From assembly GCA_021596325.1 (NCBI GenBank), contig JAKGDA010000001.1, positions 558,001 through 622,000 of the forward strand: a DNA stretch of 64,000 nt. Direction: 5' to 3'. Origin of the DNA: Parafenestella ontariensis (taxonomy: Eukaryota; Ascomycota; Dothideomycetes; Pleosporales; Cucurbitariaceae). The number at the start of each line of letters is the position of its first letter. Within the stretch, counting starts at the first letter, position 1. The translations under genes were made by a program, and so were the position numbers. The notes under the pieces were generated by a model. The model saw only the letters and a list, made by a program, of their open reading frames with translations. It did not search any database and had not been told where the DNA came from. Below, piece by piece: positions 44,105 to 55,631 of the stretch.

Positions 44105-47100
44105 CTACGCCTTCTTTTTCCCACCCTTCACCTTCCCAATCGCCCCAAACAGTTGACCGAATCCAAACTTCCACCCCTTAATCCTCACGCTCCATACAAA
44201 GAAATACACCAGCGCCCAATTACTCACACAAAACGCCAGAAACACACCAAAGTCGCGCCACTTCTGGCCAGCCTTGACATTCAAGGTCTGCAAATAGTCG
44301 TCGCCAACGGAATAAGGGCAGTACTGGCAGTCGGTGGTGGCGTTGGGGTTGAGTAAGTACCCGGGGGCTTGAGCGAGGAAGTCCCCGGCGTAGGAAGCGC
44401 AAGTTTGGCCGGAAGGAGTGTTGAAACGAGCGGTTTCAGCGAGGGCACACTGGACGGGGATGGCATGTAGGGTTGCGGCGAGGACACCGGAGATCCAGTA
44501 TGTGCAGGGGTTGACATAGTACCTAGAACACCGTCCGTCAGTGGGATGTTCGTCTTCATTCTCCACGCAGCGTGGGAGTTGTGTTGGAGGTCATGGAGAT
44601 AATACGTACATCCAATACCGCCAGAAGGTCGGCATCATATCATATGGGCGTACCACGCCATTGAAAAGACCGAACATGACAAAGAAGAACGGCAGGACGT
44701 TGGAGATGACCGTAAATGATGGTGCGAATGCACAGATCCATTGGCCCCAGCTGGAAATGAACAGGTAGAACAGCATGGTCATCAGGAAGACGTAGCCGGC
44801 TGTTGCGCTGTCTGTGGGGAGGCCGGTGGGGTAGTACCAGAGGAGGAAGTATAGGACGGAGCTTACGATCGCCATGGGGATTTCGGCGACGACCTGGGCA
44901 CTGTGTGGGCTGAGTGTCAGTAAAGTATACTTTATGCTTATTGGAAGAGAGTCATGATACGTACGTTGTGAACGCAAACCACCCATAAATCCTGGAAGGG
45001 TGTTCGCGAGCTTGCCAAAGGGACATGTTTTGGTAGAATTTTGGTACAACTGCGTTGACGATGGTGGGCGGGATCAAGACGATTAGGAAGGCTGTGAACA
45101 TGCGATTCTGCAGGTCGCCAATGGTGTTGCCAAGTTGGTAGAACGTGAAGCCGTTGAAGATGCCAATGACGACTGCGACGAAGAGTTTGCCGTAGAGGTA
45201 AGACGGGTCGCGCCAGTATTGGGTGAACGTACGCTTGGTGAGCATGGTGGTTTGAAGCCATATTGAGGCAGCAAACTCCGACTCTTCTTCAGCGCCCTCC
45301 TGCTTGTTATCGGCGACCTTTCTGCTGCGATCGGATTTGACGCGCTCAATCTCCTTGAGGAGCTCCTGGTTGTTGGATGACTTCTGCCATTCTTCGTTCC
45401 AGTTGATTTTGCTTCCGTCCTTGCGTTTTACCGGCTTCGTAGCGGTCTCGAGGATGAATTCGGCGACATTTTTGCTCGATGGGCATTGTACGCCGCGGTC
45501 ACCAAAGTATTTGATTACGTCGTTGCCGTTTTCACCAACGGGTCCGAAGTAGACTGATAAGAAGTTAGCAACGCAGAAATTAAAGGGAGAGTAAGCGGTT
45601 AAGTTAGGCCTGGAGACCTTCGCGGACCTTGCCACGGTCTAGAAAGGATCTGAGAAGTTTTCCATGAGACTATAGTTCACTTACATGTATTGCCGCCAGG
45701 ATTCAAGGCAAGGATCATGTCGAATTGCTGGATAAGAACACTGCTTGGCTGATGGATTGTGCAGACAATGGCTTGTCCAGCCGAGGCCAGCTTTTTCAGG
45801 AATCGAACAATAGAGTATGCGGAGTTGCTGTCAAGACCACTGGTCGGTTCGTCGAGGAACAACAGCAGGGACGGTTTGGCAGCGAGCTCCACACCAATGG
45901 TCAAACGCTTCTTCTGCTCAACGCCTAAGCTCGACACCAGCGCGTCCTGAATATCCTGAAGCTCCAGCAAATCGATGATCTTGTTGACGTAGTCGAGCTT
46001 CTCCTGCCTTGGCGTAGATTTGTCTTGTCTGAGAATGGCGGAGAACTCCAGAGCTTCGCGAATGGTTGCAGTGCCGTCGTGGAGATCCATCTGCTCGCAA
46101 AACCCAGTGCCGCGCTGAAAAGCCTTGCCGAGATCTTTGCCATCAACGAACATCTCGCCAGTTACAACGCCGGTACGTTGTCGCTGCGATAGCGTGTTGA
46201 GCAATGTCGTCTTTCCGGCACCAGAAGCGCCTACAAGTGCGACCATGACTCCAGGCTTTGCGTACCCGTTGACCTTGTTAAGGAGCTTGCGCTCACCTCC
46301 TTGATATGGTACGGTGTACTCAACGTCCTTCCATGTGAAGACACTCTCGCTGCTCGAAATTGACTCCAGTGCCTCCTCTTCTTGCTGACCAGCGGTCTCC
46401 GAGGAGTTTCCGCTCGACTCTCCAGCAACGACCTTCTCTTCGTCCGTAGATATCTCTTTCACGGCGTCTTTTGCCCGTTTCGACTTCTTGAACACTAAAG
46501 CGCCTCCGCCAGATTTGGCAAAGGAGAAGGTTTCCGCAGCGATGACTGTGACCAACAAATATAGTACCGTGAAGGCAATCACAACACCGAAGTTACGCCA
46601 AAGGTTTGACCTGGAGTAGTTGAACACGGTCTGGAGGTACTCTGCACCAGGCACAGCCTTAGAGTTCGACGGCGCACCAGTCAGGCTGCAGCCTTGATAG
46701 GCAGGATCTACGCCCGGTCCCTGTGGGACAAGCTGCTCGGGGGCGCATGGCATAGTCCTATCGGAGAACTCACTTGTTAAGACGGCCTCGAACGAGTAGC
46801 TTATTGGGTTTACCCTAAATGTGGAGGCATTGATTAGTTCGCGTGTTCGATACGTTCGTACGTCGTTACTACGTACCAGTAGAGCCATCCAAACCAGATG
46901 TATTCCGAAAGAAGTTGTGTTTTGGGGATCACGTAGCCGGTAAAGATAACGAGGAGGTTGAGTGCAAGACCGGCAAACCGTACGGCGTCATCGATAGTGG
47001 GAGAGAGCGCGGCGAACATGCGGTAGAGCGAGGTGATGCAAAAAGTGTTGACGAATATGAAGAGAAAGTAGATGAAAAATTTGCTGACGTCGACGTCGAG

Positions 47101-49240
47101 ACCGGTCATGAAGTACATGATGATGGCTAGAATCTGTGTTAGTGGTTGTTACTCAAACGGATGAGCCTGGATAGCTTCAAGATGTGCAGTGATCACAATA
47201 AGTGCCCATGAAGTACCCTGAAGATATCCAAGCTTACGTATGGGTCCACTTACCAAATGGAATGACCTGTGCCAGGAGTAGCGGGACATCTTGTACAGCG
47301 CGTGCAATCGTAACAGCGCTTGGTTGATAAAAGGCGTAATCCTCATGCCTCTTTACGACGTCTCGTCCAGATACAGCCTTCATCAACTCACTCAGTTGAA
47401 GCCATCCTAGGAAAAGGATTGAGAAAAACGCGGAACCACCTCTTGTGAAAGCACCTGAACTATCGAGCGGCTGCCCGTAGAAGAGACTACCCACAATGAA
47501 TCCGTTGGCGAGGATGATGAAAAACTTGGTATAAAGCGTCGTCTTGTCTCCCCATGTCAACCAGAACTCCCGCTGCGTGCAGGCCAGAACTTGTCGGATA
47601 AATGAAACCGTGTACGGACTCTTCTTCCGTACAGTCTTACTTTTACTCTCGCGGACCGCGCCCTCGAATTCCTTGGCATCATGGTAACCACTTCTTTTCA
47701 AATCCTCCTCGTACTGCTCAATCTCGTTCAATACACGCCGGTACGCTTCAGACTTCCTAAAGGCTTCTTCAAGCTCCATAGGTGTCTTTGGCGCACGATC
47801 CTCGTAGCCAGCGCGGAACTGGCGCTCAGACGGATCGGTGACGGCAGTGAGGAAGTCGGCGGTGGTCTGGCGTTCGGGGCATTGGAAGCCTAGATCAATA
47901 AAGTACTGTTTCGCTTCTGAAGCAGGGCCTTGGTAGATACAGCGACCTTGGTCGATGACGAGGACTTTATCCATGACTTCGTAGATCTGCTCGCCTGCTT
48001 GATAGAGCGTAACGAGAGTGGTTCGGTTCGACATATCCGTCATGATTCGCAGTGAGGATGCGTAGTCGAGGGCGGTAGAGGCGTCGAGACCGCGAGTGCT
48101 ATTGTCCCAACAGACTACGGTGCTTTTGGTGGCCAAGGTTTCTGCGATAGAGACACGCTTCCTCTCTCCTCCGCTTACTCCGCGAAGAAATTCATCGCCA
48201 ACAGGAGTATGTTTGGTGTGCTGAATACCGAAAATCTTCAGCAGCGCTTCCAAGATGACCGGTATTTCGTGCTTGTCCTGTTTCCTGGTTTTGTTCGTAA
48301 GTGCGAACTTGAGAGTTTGCCAGACAGTAAGTTCGGCCATATGCGAGTCATCCTCGGGATTATAGTTGACCTCTCCACGGAACTGCTTCTTCTGTTTGTC
48401 GGCCGGAATACCTCCGTAAGAAACCTCTCCTTCAACCGCAGCATAGCTCTCCCGGTTATTACTGATCGCTTTAAGGAATGTCGAACACCCACTCCCCGGC
48501 CTCCCCAAGACCAACATCATCTCCCCATCCTTAACAACCCCACTAAAATCATTAATTAGCACCCTCGTCTGCTTGTGCCGACCAAGTCTCAGCGAAGGAA
48601 CGAAGTTCGTAACAATGCGATACAAATCCGGCCCAAACGTGCCGATAACCGCTTCAGGGAGCGTTTTAACCAAAGTGGCTGTAGAGCCTACACCTTTGAC
48701 TGTAAGGTTTTTGAACACAACCCCGACCTTCTTCGCAGATTTTCCGTCTTTGCGCTTCTCGAAATGGCCGTCGCGCATGAATTGGTCGAGTTCAAAGTCG
48801 TCTTTCTCCGTAGCTGCAGCGCCAATGTCCCCGGGTTCTTCATACGATGTGTCCTCTACACCTTCTTCTGGGTGGTGCGTGGCGATTGAAGCTCGACGGT
48901 GTGCGCGTTGGCTCTGACGGGTGCTTATCCTACTGAGAGTCCTTGGTAGGCCGTGTGACCGTTCTGATTGGGCGCCTTGTGATCGTGTCCTCGAAAGGGA
49001 GGCCAATTCTTCTCGTAAGACAGCTAGATCCTCCGCCGCCAACCGCGTGTCTATGCCTCCGGCATCTCGTTCACCCCATGTCCCCCCACGGTAAGGATCA
49101 TCGGGGCTGTCATCGCTGTCACGGTCACTTTCAGGTATCTCTTCTGTTCGTTCTCGGCCATTTCGAAGATACTCGTCCTCGTGCCATGGGTTTCGTCTGT
49201 TATCTCGTTCTTGGGGTGATTGAATGGCGTTTCCCCACAT
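44105..49240 (-). CDS. PDR-type (ABCG) full-size ABC transporter
   Basis: Six exons are inferred on the minus strand: 47254-49240, 46877-47126, 45685-46814, 44965-45553, 44610-44900 and 44105-44522, giving 1554 aa, normal for the PDR family. The order is NBD1-TMD1-NBD2-TMD2. NBD1 has the fungal P-loop GRPGSGCSTFLKA near residue 243, signature VSGGERKRVSIAE and the degenerate Walker B CWDNSTRGLDA. NBD2 has GASGAGKTTLLNTL near 941, a degenerate signature LGVEQKKRLTIGVE and the intact LLLFLDEPTSGLDS. This asymmetry is the rule in PDR pumps. Extracellular loop cysteines and NPxxY-like WVNPISYSFEA are present. Splice joins restore VIPF-AIIMYF, YW-VNPISY, GGNT-FYFGPVG, FTT-AQVV and YWM-YYVNPC. PDR pumps export drugs, sterols and toxins. 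Confidence 0.95.
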
Positions 49241-50227
49241 TTGAGGTTTAGGACGGAATTGACGTGATATGGTCAGGTACGTGTAGGGGCCCTCGAAGCA
49301 GAAGGATGCACAACTGAGGTGTAAAGATCGCGTAGAGAACCGAAAAGAGACAGAATGGCCGCAAGGATATAAGGTCAGTGGGTTATCTTATCAACGACGG
49401 TCTCTGTTCGGGGATAGAGAGAAAATTCGTTGTTGACAAACGCATGCTGGAGACATCGGAGTTAGACACTACCATTTCGTCATATCGGAAATTGATGAAC
49501 TAGGGATGTTCTCTGCCCAGCCGGCAGCTAGAAGCGCTAGCTTAACCGTACCCACTAGTTGATAGAGATTTAGCGTGTCATTCGCTCATCATCAAATTCC
49601 AACGCAGAAGGAGCTTACATTACCAATCAACCAAGGAGTCCCGCAGCCTGGTGGGGAAATGTCCCTGCATATCATGCTCACAATGAGTCAAAATGTGAAC
49701 ACGAAGGGTGTACCAACTACTCAACCATTTTGGACCGTGTTGGACTCGCATAGACGCGTCAAAGTGCCTGAAAAATTCTGCAATGTGGTAAGTACCATCA
49801 AGCAGTTACATATATCCATCTACATTCATGTACAGGGCTGATAGAGAGATGTCTGTGCATCTTATGCTGAACGACGGGTTAATGTGGGGTGAAAGGGTGG
49901 GACGTCTGACAAAGAAATCTGGCGATGATTGCTTATTGCCGGATTTAGCAGGTGCATACATCTATCTCACAGGAAAAACTTCTTGGTAGGCCCGGTGATT
50001 AGACGCGTGAGACGTTGAATGCCAAGACACATACTGTGCACGGTGCTCCCGAAGAATATCGGCATGAAGAACAATTCCCAGTGCAATTAGGTATTTGATC
50101 GGTTTAGATACACATGTTACTTTGCTCATGGGTATTCGCCTTTCTAGAGTTGCTAAAGTCTACATTATTGGTATTCCCTCTTTCACCGCATGCCCGCTCA
50201 AGTTTGCACACCGACGATCTTTTGTAT
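49241..50227. other. Intergenic, PDR promoter and GPD1 3' region
   Basis: About 990 bp between two minus-strand genes. It should contain the PDR transporter promoter. Loosely similar stretches near 49661-49700 and 49845-49885 (both with TGCAT.TTATGCT/CATGCT and AATGTG) might be a decayed duplication; the match is weak. No gene is supported. Confidence 0.4.
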
Positions 50228-51591
50228 CTATGCCTTCTTTTCGATGAGATCAGGAATATCCTCAGGCTTGTTATTGCCTTCCAAGATGTTATACACAGCG
50301 GTGAACAGAGGGAAGTCGTTTTCCATGCCTTGCGACTTCAGGAATTCGTTGACCTCGTACGCAGTGCTTGTGCCCTGTAGCTTCTGACCATTCAGCTCCG
50401 TCTGTTCAATCTCGTAGATGGTCTTTCCGCGCTGGACGGCCATCTTTGCACAACGAAAGTTGCGACCGCCCATGCACGATGTGACAACGTCAGCGACACC
50501 ACAGCTCTCTTCGGTGAAGGTGCTTGTGCGGGCACTCTCGCCGAAGAATGCCTTGCCAAACCTGACCATCTCAAGAATACCGACGCGCATGACGGCTGCT
50601 TTGGCGTTGTCTCCCCAGCCTAGGCCATCCACAAAGCCTGCTGCGAGCGCGATAATGTTCTTCAATGCCCCTCCTAGTGAGACACCAGCGACATCGCTGA
50701 CCATGTGCACGTGGAAGTATGGGCGGTGGAACAGCTTGCGGACATTCTCATGCGAAAGCGCGGGGTATTCCGAGGGGAGAGGAGTGAGATGAGCGGATCG
50801 TGGACCAGGGTTCGGCTTGCTGGGATTGATGAGGTCGACTTGAGAAGCATTGGGTGAGCCACTTGGCGTTGGGTTTCGGGAATCCATTGGTGGCGGGTCG
50901 TACGCCACAGTCGTCTCAGAATATTTCTCTTGGGCAATCTCAGAAGCAATGTTTGCTCCAGACAAAGCACCGCAGTAGATGTTGAGGGTCATTCCAATGG
51001 TCTCCGACATGAGTCGAATGCCCTTCTCGCCAACGTCCACTCCTTTGGTGCAGCAGACAGCACGAGCATACGGGAGGATCTTGCCGACCAGTTGTTGGCA
51101 GGACCTACCGATGAACTGATGAGGAAGCACGAAGATGAGTATTGTAGAGTCTTTACACGAGCTAGGCAGGTCTGGATTGGCGACCACGTTCGGAGGCAGC
51201 GTGATGTTGGGCAAGTACTTGACATTCTCGTGCACTTTGTTGATGAGCTCCGAGAGCTTCTCGGGCTTGTCCGAACCGCTATAGTGTCGAGAGTCTTTGG
51301 GGATCGTAACTTCCTCCTCGTACACCCACATCTGTACCGTCTCCTCGAACAGGGCGGGAAACTGCTTGACATTTTCGGCGACAAGCTTGGACATGGTGGT
51401 GCCCCTGTGTCAATTAGCCTGTGCTCAATCGCTATTCACTTGCCCATTCGTGTCTTGCAAGACAAGTAACGTTCCTCCAACGGCAAGAAATGCGCCTTCT
51501 CCCTCTGAACTGGGGTCCTACAAGCTACATACCAGTTACCGGAGCCTACCACCGTCACTTTGTGCTTTCGCTGCGCACTTAAAGTCGCCAT
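50228..51591 (-). CDS. GPD1: NAD-dependent glycerol-3-phosphate dehydrogenase
   Basis: Two exons are inferred: 51533-51591 and 50228-51404, with a 128-bp intron (GTATGT to ACACAG), giving 411 aa. The join completes the NAD-binding loop VVGSGNW-GTTMSKLVAENV. Other hallmarks are FVLPHQFIGR, SGANIASEIA, FHRPYFHVHMVSDVAGVSLG, the catalytic lysine in GGALKNIIALAAGF and SCMGGRNFRCAKM. Between YSETTVAYD and FHRPYF there is a Pro/Ser-rich insert of about 50 residues, absent from yeast Gpd1 but, as I recall, common in filamentous fungi. The enzyme reduces dihydroxyacetone phosphate to glycerol-3-phosphate, for glycerol (osmolyte) and lipid synthesis and for NADH re-oxidation. Confidence 0.96.
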
Positions 51592-52649
51592 TGTTCTCCA
51601 AGTCTTCTCTCGCACGCTTGCTGTACAAGGATGGGCGCTCAGCGACGATGTTCGTTCAAGTGGTATTCGGCGGTGACAAGCTCTGACGTAGCTGGTGGGC
51701 GAGTGGAACGCGAGGGGTAGCGACTTCAAAGATTTGAAGAAAGCCAGTTTATATATCTCTCAGTGCTCGTAATGTCTATCTGCGCTGTTAGGATTCCACG
51801 CTCTAGGCACACCGCGGCTCAAGACTGCAGTTGCAACGTACTGGTTGTCTCTCAGCAGAAAGTCCCTTGGGCCTCGGCTTCTTGTGATGCGGCGATGCCG
51901 AAAGCTTCAATTGACAAGTCGGAGGATCGCAATGACAGCCACTCCACGATTGCAAAGTGAGAGAATCGTAGGATGAAGATGCGGAGGACTACGCGCAGAT
52001 TGTTGAATGCAGGCTGTTCAACAGCTTTTTGAAAAGATGCGCTCATTCGGCCAGGGTCAGCTGCAAGCAAGCTTATCGATAATGCACCCTACCTCGCTCG
52101 AATCCTGGGTCGGCTGATCAACGCCGCAGCATTCATTGACCAATCGAAGGAATGCTGTGACGAAACTACGGACCACAGCCGTGGGTGCCGCTGCGGGTGA
52201 CAGCTCCGTCTCAAAGTCTTGTTGTTTGTTTGCTGCACCTGCATAGTCGGCGAGATGTGTCAGATATCTTCGGATCATGTCGGCTGCTCAACATAACACG
52301 GCGCATGGAGACAAGCGACGTTGACGTGGTGAGCACGGCAGCCGGTCGGTTGCATGTGATGCGGCATCACCAAGGTATAAGCATAAGGGGACGACAATCA
52401 AGAAATTGGTGATAGTATTGGGTATTGCAAGTCGTGTATCCTTCATAACATCGCATTAAGTCTCTCCCCCTCATTCCACTCAGGACCCATATTGCGCAGA
52501 AGTGAACATGACGTGCAAATTCCAATGCCCGAAACGCTGGAGACACTAAGCCATCTGCATGTTATACCATGTCACCATGATGATATCCGAGACGCAAGTC
52601 CGTCCTCATTACCGTCCAAAAGTCGCTGTCCGCTGAGATAGGTTTTGCC
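51592..52649. other. Intergenic region, GPD1 promoter
   Basis: About 1.06 kb upstream of GPD1 and downstream of the secreted-protein gene. A 73-codon minus-strand frame at 52057-52278 has a somewhat protein-like make-up but no family, no valid splice continuation and no support. I leave it uncalled. Confidence 0.4.
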
Positions 52650-53314
52650 TTACAAGGCGAGGCCGAAGATGGCCAGGAGGCCACCAGCAAGAGCCGGTGT
52701 GCCGAAGAGAGCAAGATTTGCGGCAGCACCGGTGCTGCTCGTGGCGGCGCCGGAGGACGAGGTAGCCGAGGAAGAAGAACCAGCACTGGTCTTGGATGCG
52801 GTGCTGGAGGCTGAGGCAGAGGCAGAAGAGGACGAATCGCTGCTGTCGTCAATCGTCTCGTTACCGCACTTGGTGTCGCGAGCCTGGATGCACTGGAACT
52901 GGGCAGAGGCATCGGTTCCAGTTGCGTTGATGCACGCATCGAACCAGTAACGGCACATCAGACCAGGAACAGACTGTTGGTAGTTTTGCAGGTTCGATGT
53001 GATATCGGTGCCGTTCGAGCACTTGCAGGTGAAGCTCAGGTCGGACTGTACAGCTGTCAGCATGAAGCTGCTTTGGGGGATGGTACGTGGCTTACAGATT
53101 CGCACTCGTTGCCGTTGCTCGCAATGTCGCCCTGGCCACCGCAGAGGTCAACGCACGTGTTCTCGTTGGCCGTGCACCATTCTGAGCGCTGAGACTCGGG
53201 CACGTTGTTGACGGGAACCGTGCAGCAGGGAATTGGCGTGTTCGCAGTGCTGTTCTGCGCGGACGCAAAGCCGGCGAAGGCCGAGGCGGCGACGATGAGA
53301 GTGGAGTAGAGCAT
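52650..53314 (-). CDS. Secreted Cys-rich GPI-type protein (DUF7707-like)
   Basis: Two exons are inferred: 53096-53314 and 52650-53045, with a 50-bp phase-0 intron (GTAAGC to TACAG), giving 204 aa. Residues 1-19 form a signal peptide ending GFASA-QN. Twelve cysteines are spread through the next 115 residues in pairs: PCC, EWCTANENTC, DLCGG, NECES, FTCKCSNG, LMCRYWFDACIN, QCIQ and TKCGN. A long Ser/Ala/Thr-rich linker follows, then a hydrophobic C-terminus (ALAGGLLAIFGLAL) that fits a GPI signal. This layout matches fungal DUF7707 proteins at the cell surface; it differs from the CFEM spacing. ATG 53314 is preferred because upstream in-frame starts are TTG. The role is unknown. Confidence 0.85.
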
Positions 53315-55631
53315 TGTGGATGGCGCAGAGAGTATCAATGCCTAGTTGAGCAAATGTTTGTTAGCGGGAGATCGGCGGGCGGTGGTTGAGGCGGAGAGCT
53401 TGAGGCGAGGGAGAGCTTTGGCGCGCAATTGGGGAAGCAATGGGCAGACTATATGCTCAGGCGCCCATGTAGTTGTGGCGGGATGCGGAACTTACAGCGA
53501 GATTTTATGCTGGGGGAGTACGAGCGAGAGAGGCGGGTGGTTGCTGGGGGAGGGCAAAGATATAGGCTGGGAAGCACGCCGCTAGGGAAACAACGCCAAC
53601 TCTGCGCTTTCCTGAACGGAGCTAGGCTAAATTGATTTCAAGATACGCTCAGACACGTTGGAAAGTCTCACATGGGCGGCTTCACACAATCTCGCTTTGC
53701 AGGAAATGAGCAATTTATCTTCTTCACCTTCACTTGGCTTCTGCCGCCGGCGAGCCTCCTCATGCCTTGCTTCGGGCGCGCAGTCGTCGTCTGCTGCGCC
53801 AGATTGTTTCAGCAGAAGATGTCTCCAAACCCGCCACGCGTCGGATGTACACCGGCATGGAACCCCACAACTGCGCAGCAACGACTCGCGATCTGGTTTC
53901 TGGCAGTGCCGCCTGCCGGACTTTTGGCCCAGTCGCGAGCAGTTGCGATGCGCTGGCCCATGTGGTTGGCTTGGTGCATTCCAGTCGGCGCCCCAGCCAA
54001 GTCGCGTCCAGAGCGCCCACACCCATCATCACTTGCGACGGCGGGAAAACTATTGCCTGGATTGAGGCAAAAGCAAAAAGGTTAGATGCGTCGAAAGCCG
54101 CTTAGCTGTGGCCGTGCACCGCTTGGTTTTCCAAGGAAACCCCGTCGACTGACATGTCCGGGGCCCGTAAGCGTCCTACCACCGAACAAGCATCCAACGG
54201 GCCGAACTCCACTCGTGCATCATAGGCTGGCAAAACAGTCTCGCAGCCTTGCATAACCCCATACACTTCTGCTGCGGAAAAACTCTTGTCGTGCAGTTTC
54301 AGATGGCGCTCACAAGACAATGGAGGCTGGCGGCCGGCGAGGCACCTGGAGCCATAGCAAACAAAGCGCTGCTTATCGCCCGAGCAACGAAGCGTCAACC
54401 ACTTCCGGTCGTTCCAGAGCCGCCTGCCGAATCCAGCCTCGGCAACGCACTGACCCGTATATTGCTAACCTAGACACCATCTCTGGCTTGACAAATTCAA
54501 TAAAAAGACGCAGTCCGTCGCGCGAGTGAAGATTTTGGTCTTGCCATTGCCGCGCAAGCTATCGCGGCCGATTGCACCGTGTTCCTCGCTTACGTAGCAC
54601 CCGACTATACTAAGAGTAATTCTGTGTCCTAACATAGCATCTGTTCCACGGCAAGTGGTGCCGGCCGACCATTTCCAGAAATTTCGTCGCCTCAATTGGA
54701 AGGATTGTATACAACCATTCTTGGGTGTGGCAAGACGCCTACGCGTTCTCGACCCCGCGTTTCGCACGTCTACGAGTGGTGTACCGTCAGACCGGTTCAA
54801 CGGCTCCTTCAATGGCTTCGTCAGCACATTACGTGGTAGAGAGGCTGACTGCGCGTATCTCTTGGGCCAGTTTGTCCAACGCATGACAAGCAAGAAGATG
54901 ATGCGAATCATACTTCAGTACTCCCCTTGACGTTGTTCACATTGTCTGATGCGCTCATAGAGAGCGGATGCAATCTCAGACACAACCAAACATACATGGG
55001 TCATATCGCACTGAATTACTCCCCGGTCTTTTAAGAACAAATTAGAATCTTGATTTTAGATAATTGAAGACTCCTACTGGGAGTGAGATTGCGCTGGGAT
55101 ACAACTTGGCGTGCGAACACTCTGTACACGGAGTGAGGTGGACCGGGAGGGAGTAGACTTCATGGAGCAGTGCCACAAACACGGACTATAGTACCCCCTC
55201 GTATAATCTAGCGTCGGGAAAGTATGTCAAGCACTTAGAGAAAGCTAGATGAGATAGACGAGCCCTTCAACGAACGATGAACCCATGGTCCGTGCAGATC
55301 CGCACCTGCCACCTTAGGTGAGCTGCACCTTCTCTAAACATATGGGTATCATATTTATACTCCCATCACACTATCGCGCTCTTAGGATGCCTAGTCAAAA
55401 CTGTGCGCAGCGGTACCTCTCTCTTGAAGTGATGTCTTCGGGTCCACTGCAGGGTCCCGCTGTCTTTACAAGCCTGTATGATGTCACGACTTAAACTGCG
55501 TCCTGCAGCCACTCCTACCTCGGTGCCCGCAGATATCCTGCGGTCATACTAATGGATGAAGAGCGATATGAGTCTTTCCTGCTACTTGATAACATAGCTA
55601 CATCAACCTTTTCCTTTCATTGGAACTGACA
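53315..55631. other. Long intergenic region before the NRPS-like gene
   Basis: About 2.3 kb. Overlapping frames in several registers at 53630-54105, and a 148-codon minus-strand frame at 54465-54911, look like chance products of base composition. The right-hand 600 bases are more A/T-rich and carry the paired GGAGTGAG palindromes described separately. This part is the likely promoter of the NRPS-like gene. Confidence 0.4.
55070..55137. promoter_or_regulatory. Paired palindromic GGAGTGAG sites, 50 bp apart
   Basis: GGAGTGAG occurs at 55080-55087 and again at 55130-55137, exactly 50 bp apart. Each copy is the right arm of an inverted repeat: ACTCC-N5-GGAGT at 55070-55084, and CACTC-N8-GAGTG at 55118-55135. 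They lie about 500-550 bp before the NRPS-like start. A Zn(II)2Cys6-type dimer site is one reading; this is inference. Confidence 0.4.

Noticed and set aside
49661..49890. Diverged direct repeat upstream of the PDR transporter
   Set aside because: Similarity between the two stretches is weak and broken; it cannot be told from chance by eye.
52057..52278. 73-codon minus-strand frame
   Set aside because: The only splice continuation would need a 37-bp intron and does not keep the frame of the next block. No family is recognised.
53658..54105. Several overlapping plus-strand frames of 120-137 codons
   Set aside because: Three registers and the opposite strand are all open here, which points to stop-poor composition rather than coding.
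54465..54911. 148-codon minus-strand frame
   Set aside because: Begins plausibly, but has mixed-composition residues, competing frames on the other strand and no motif of transposase or other family.
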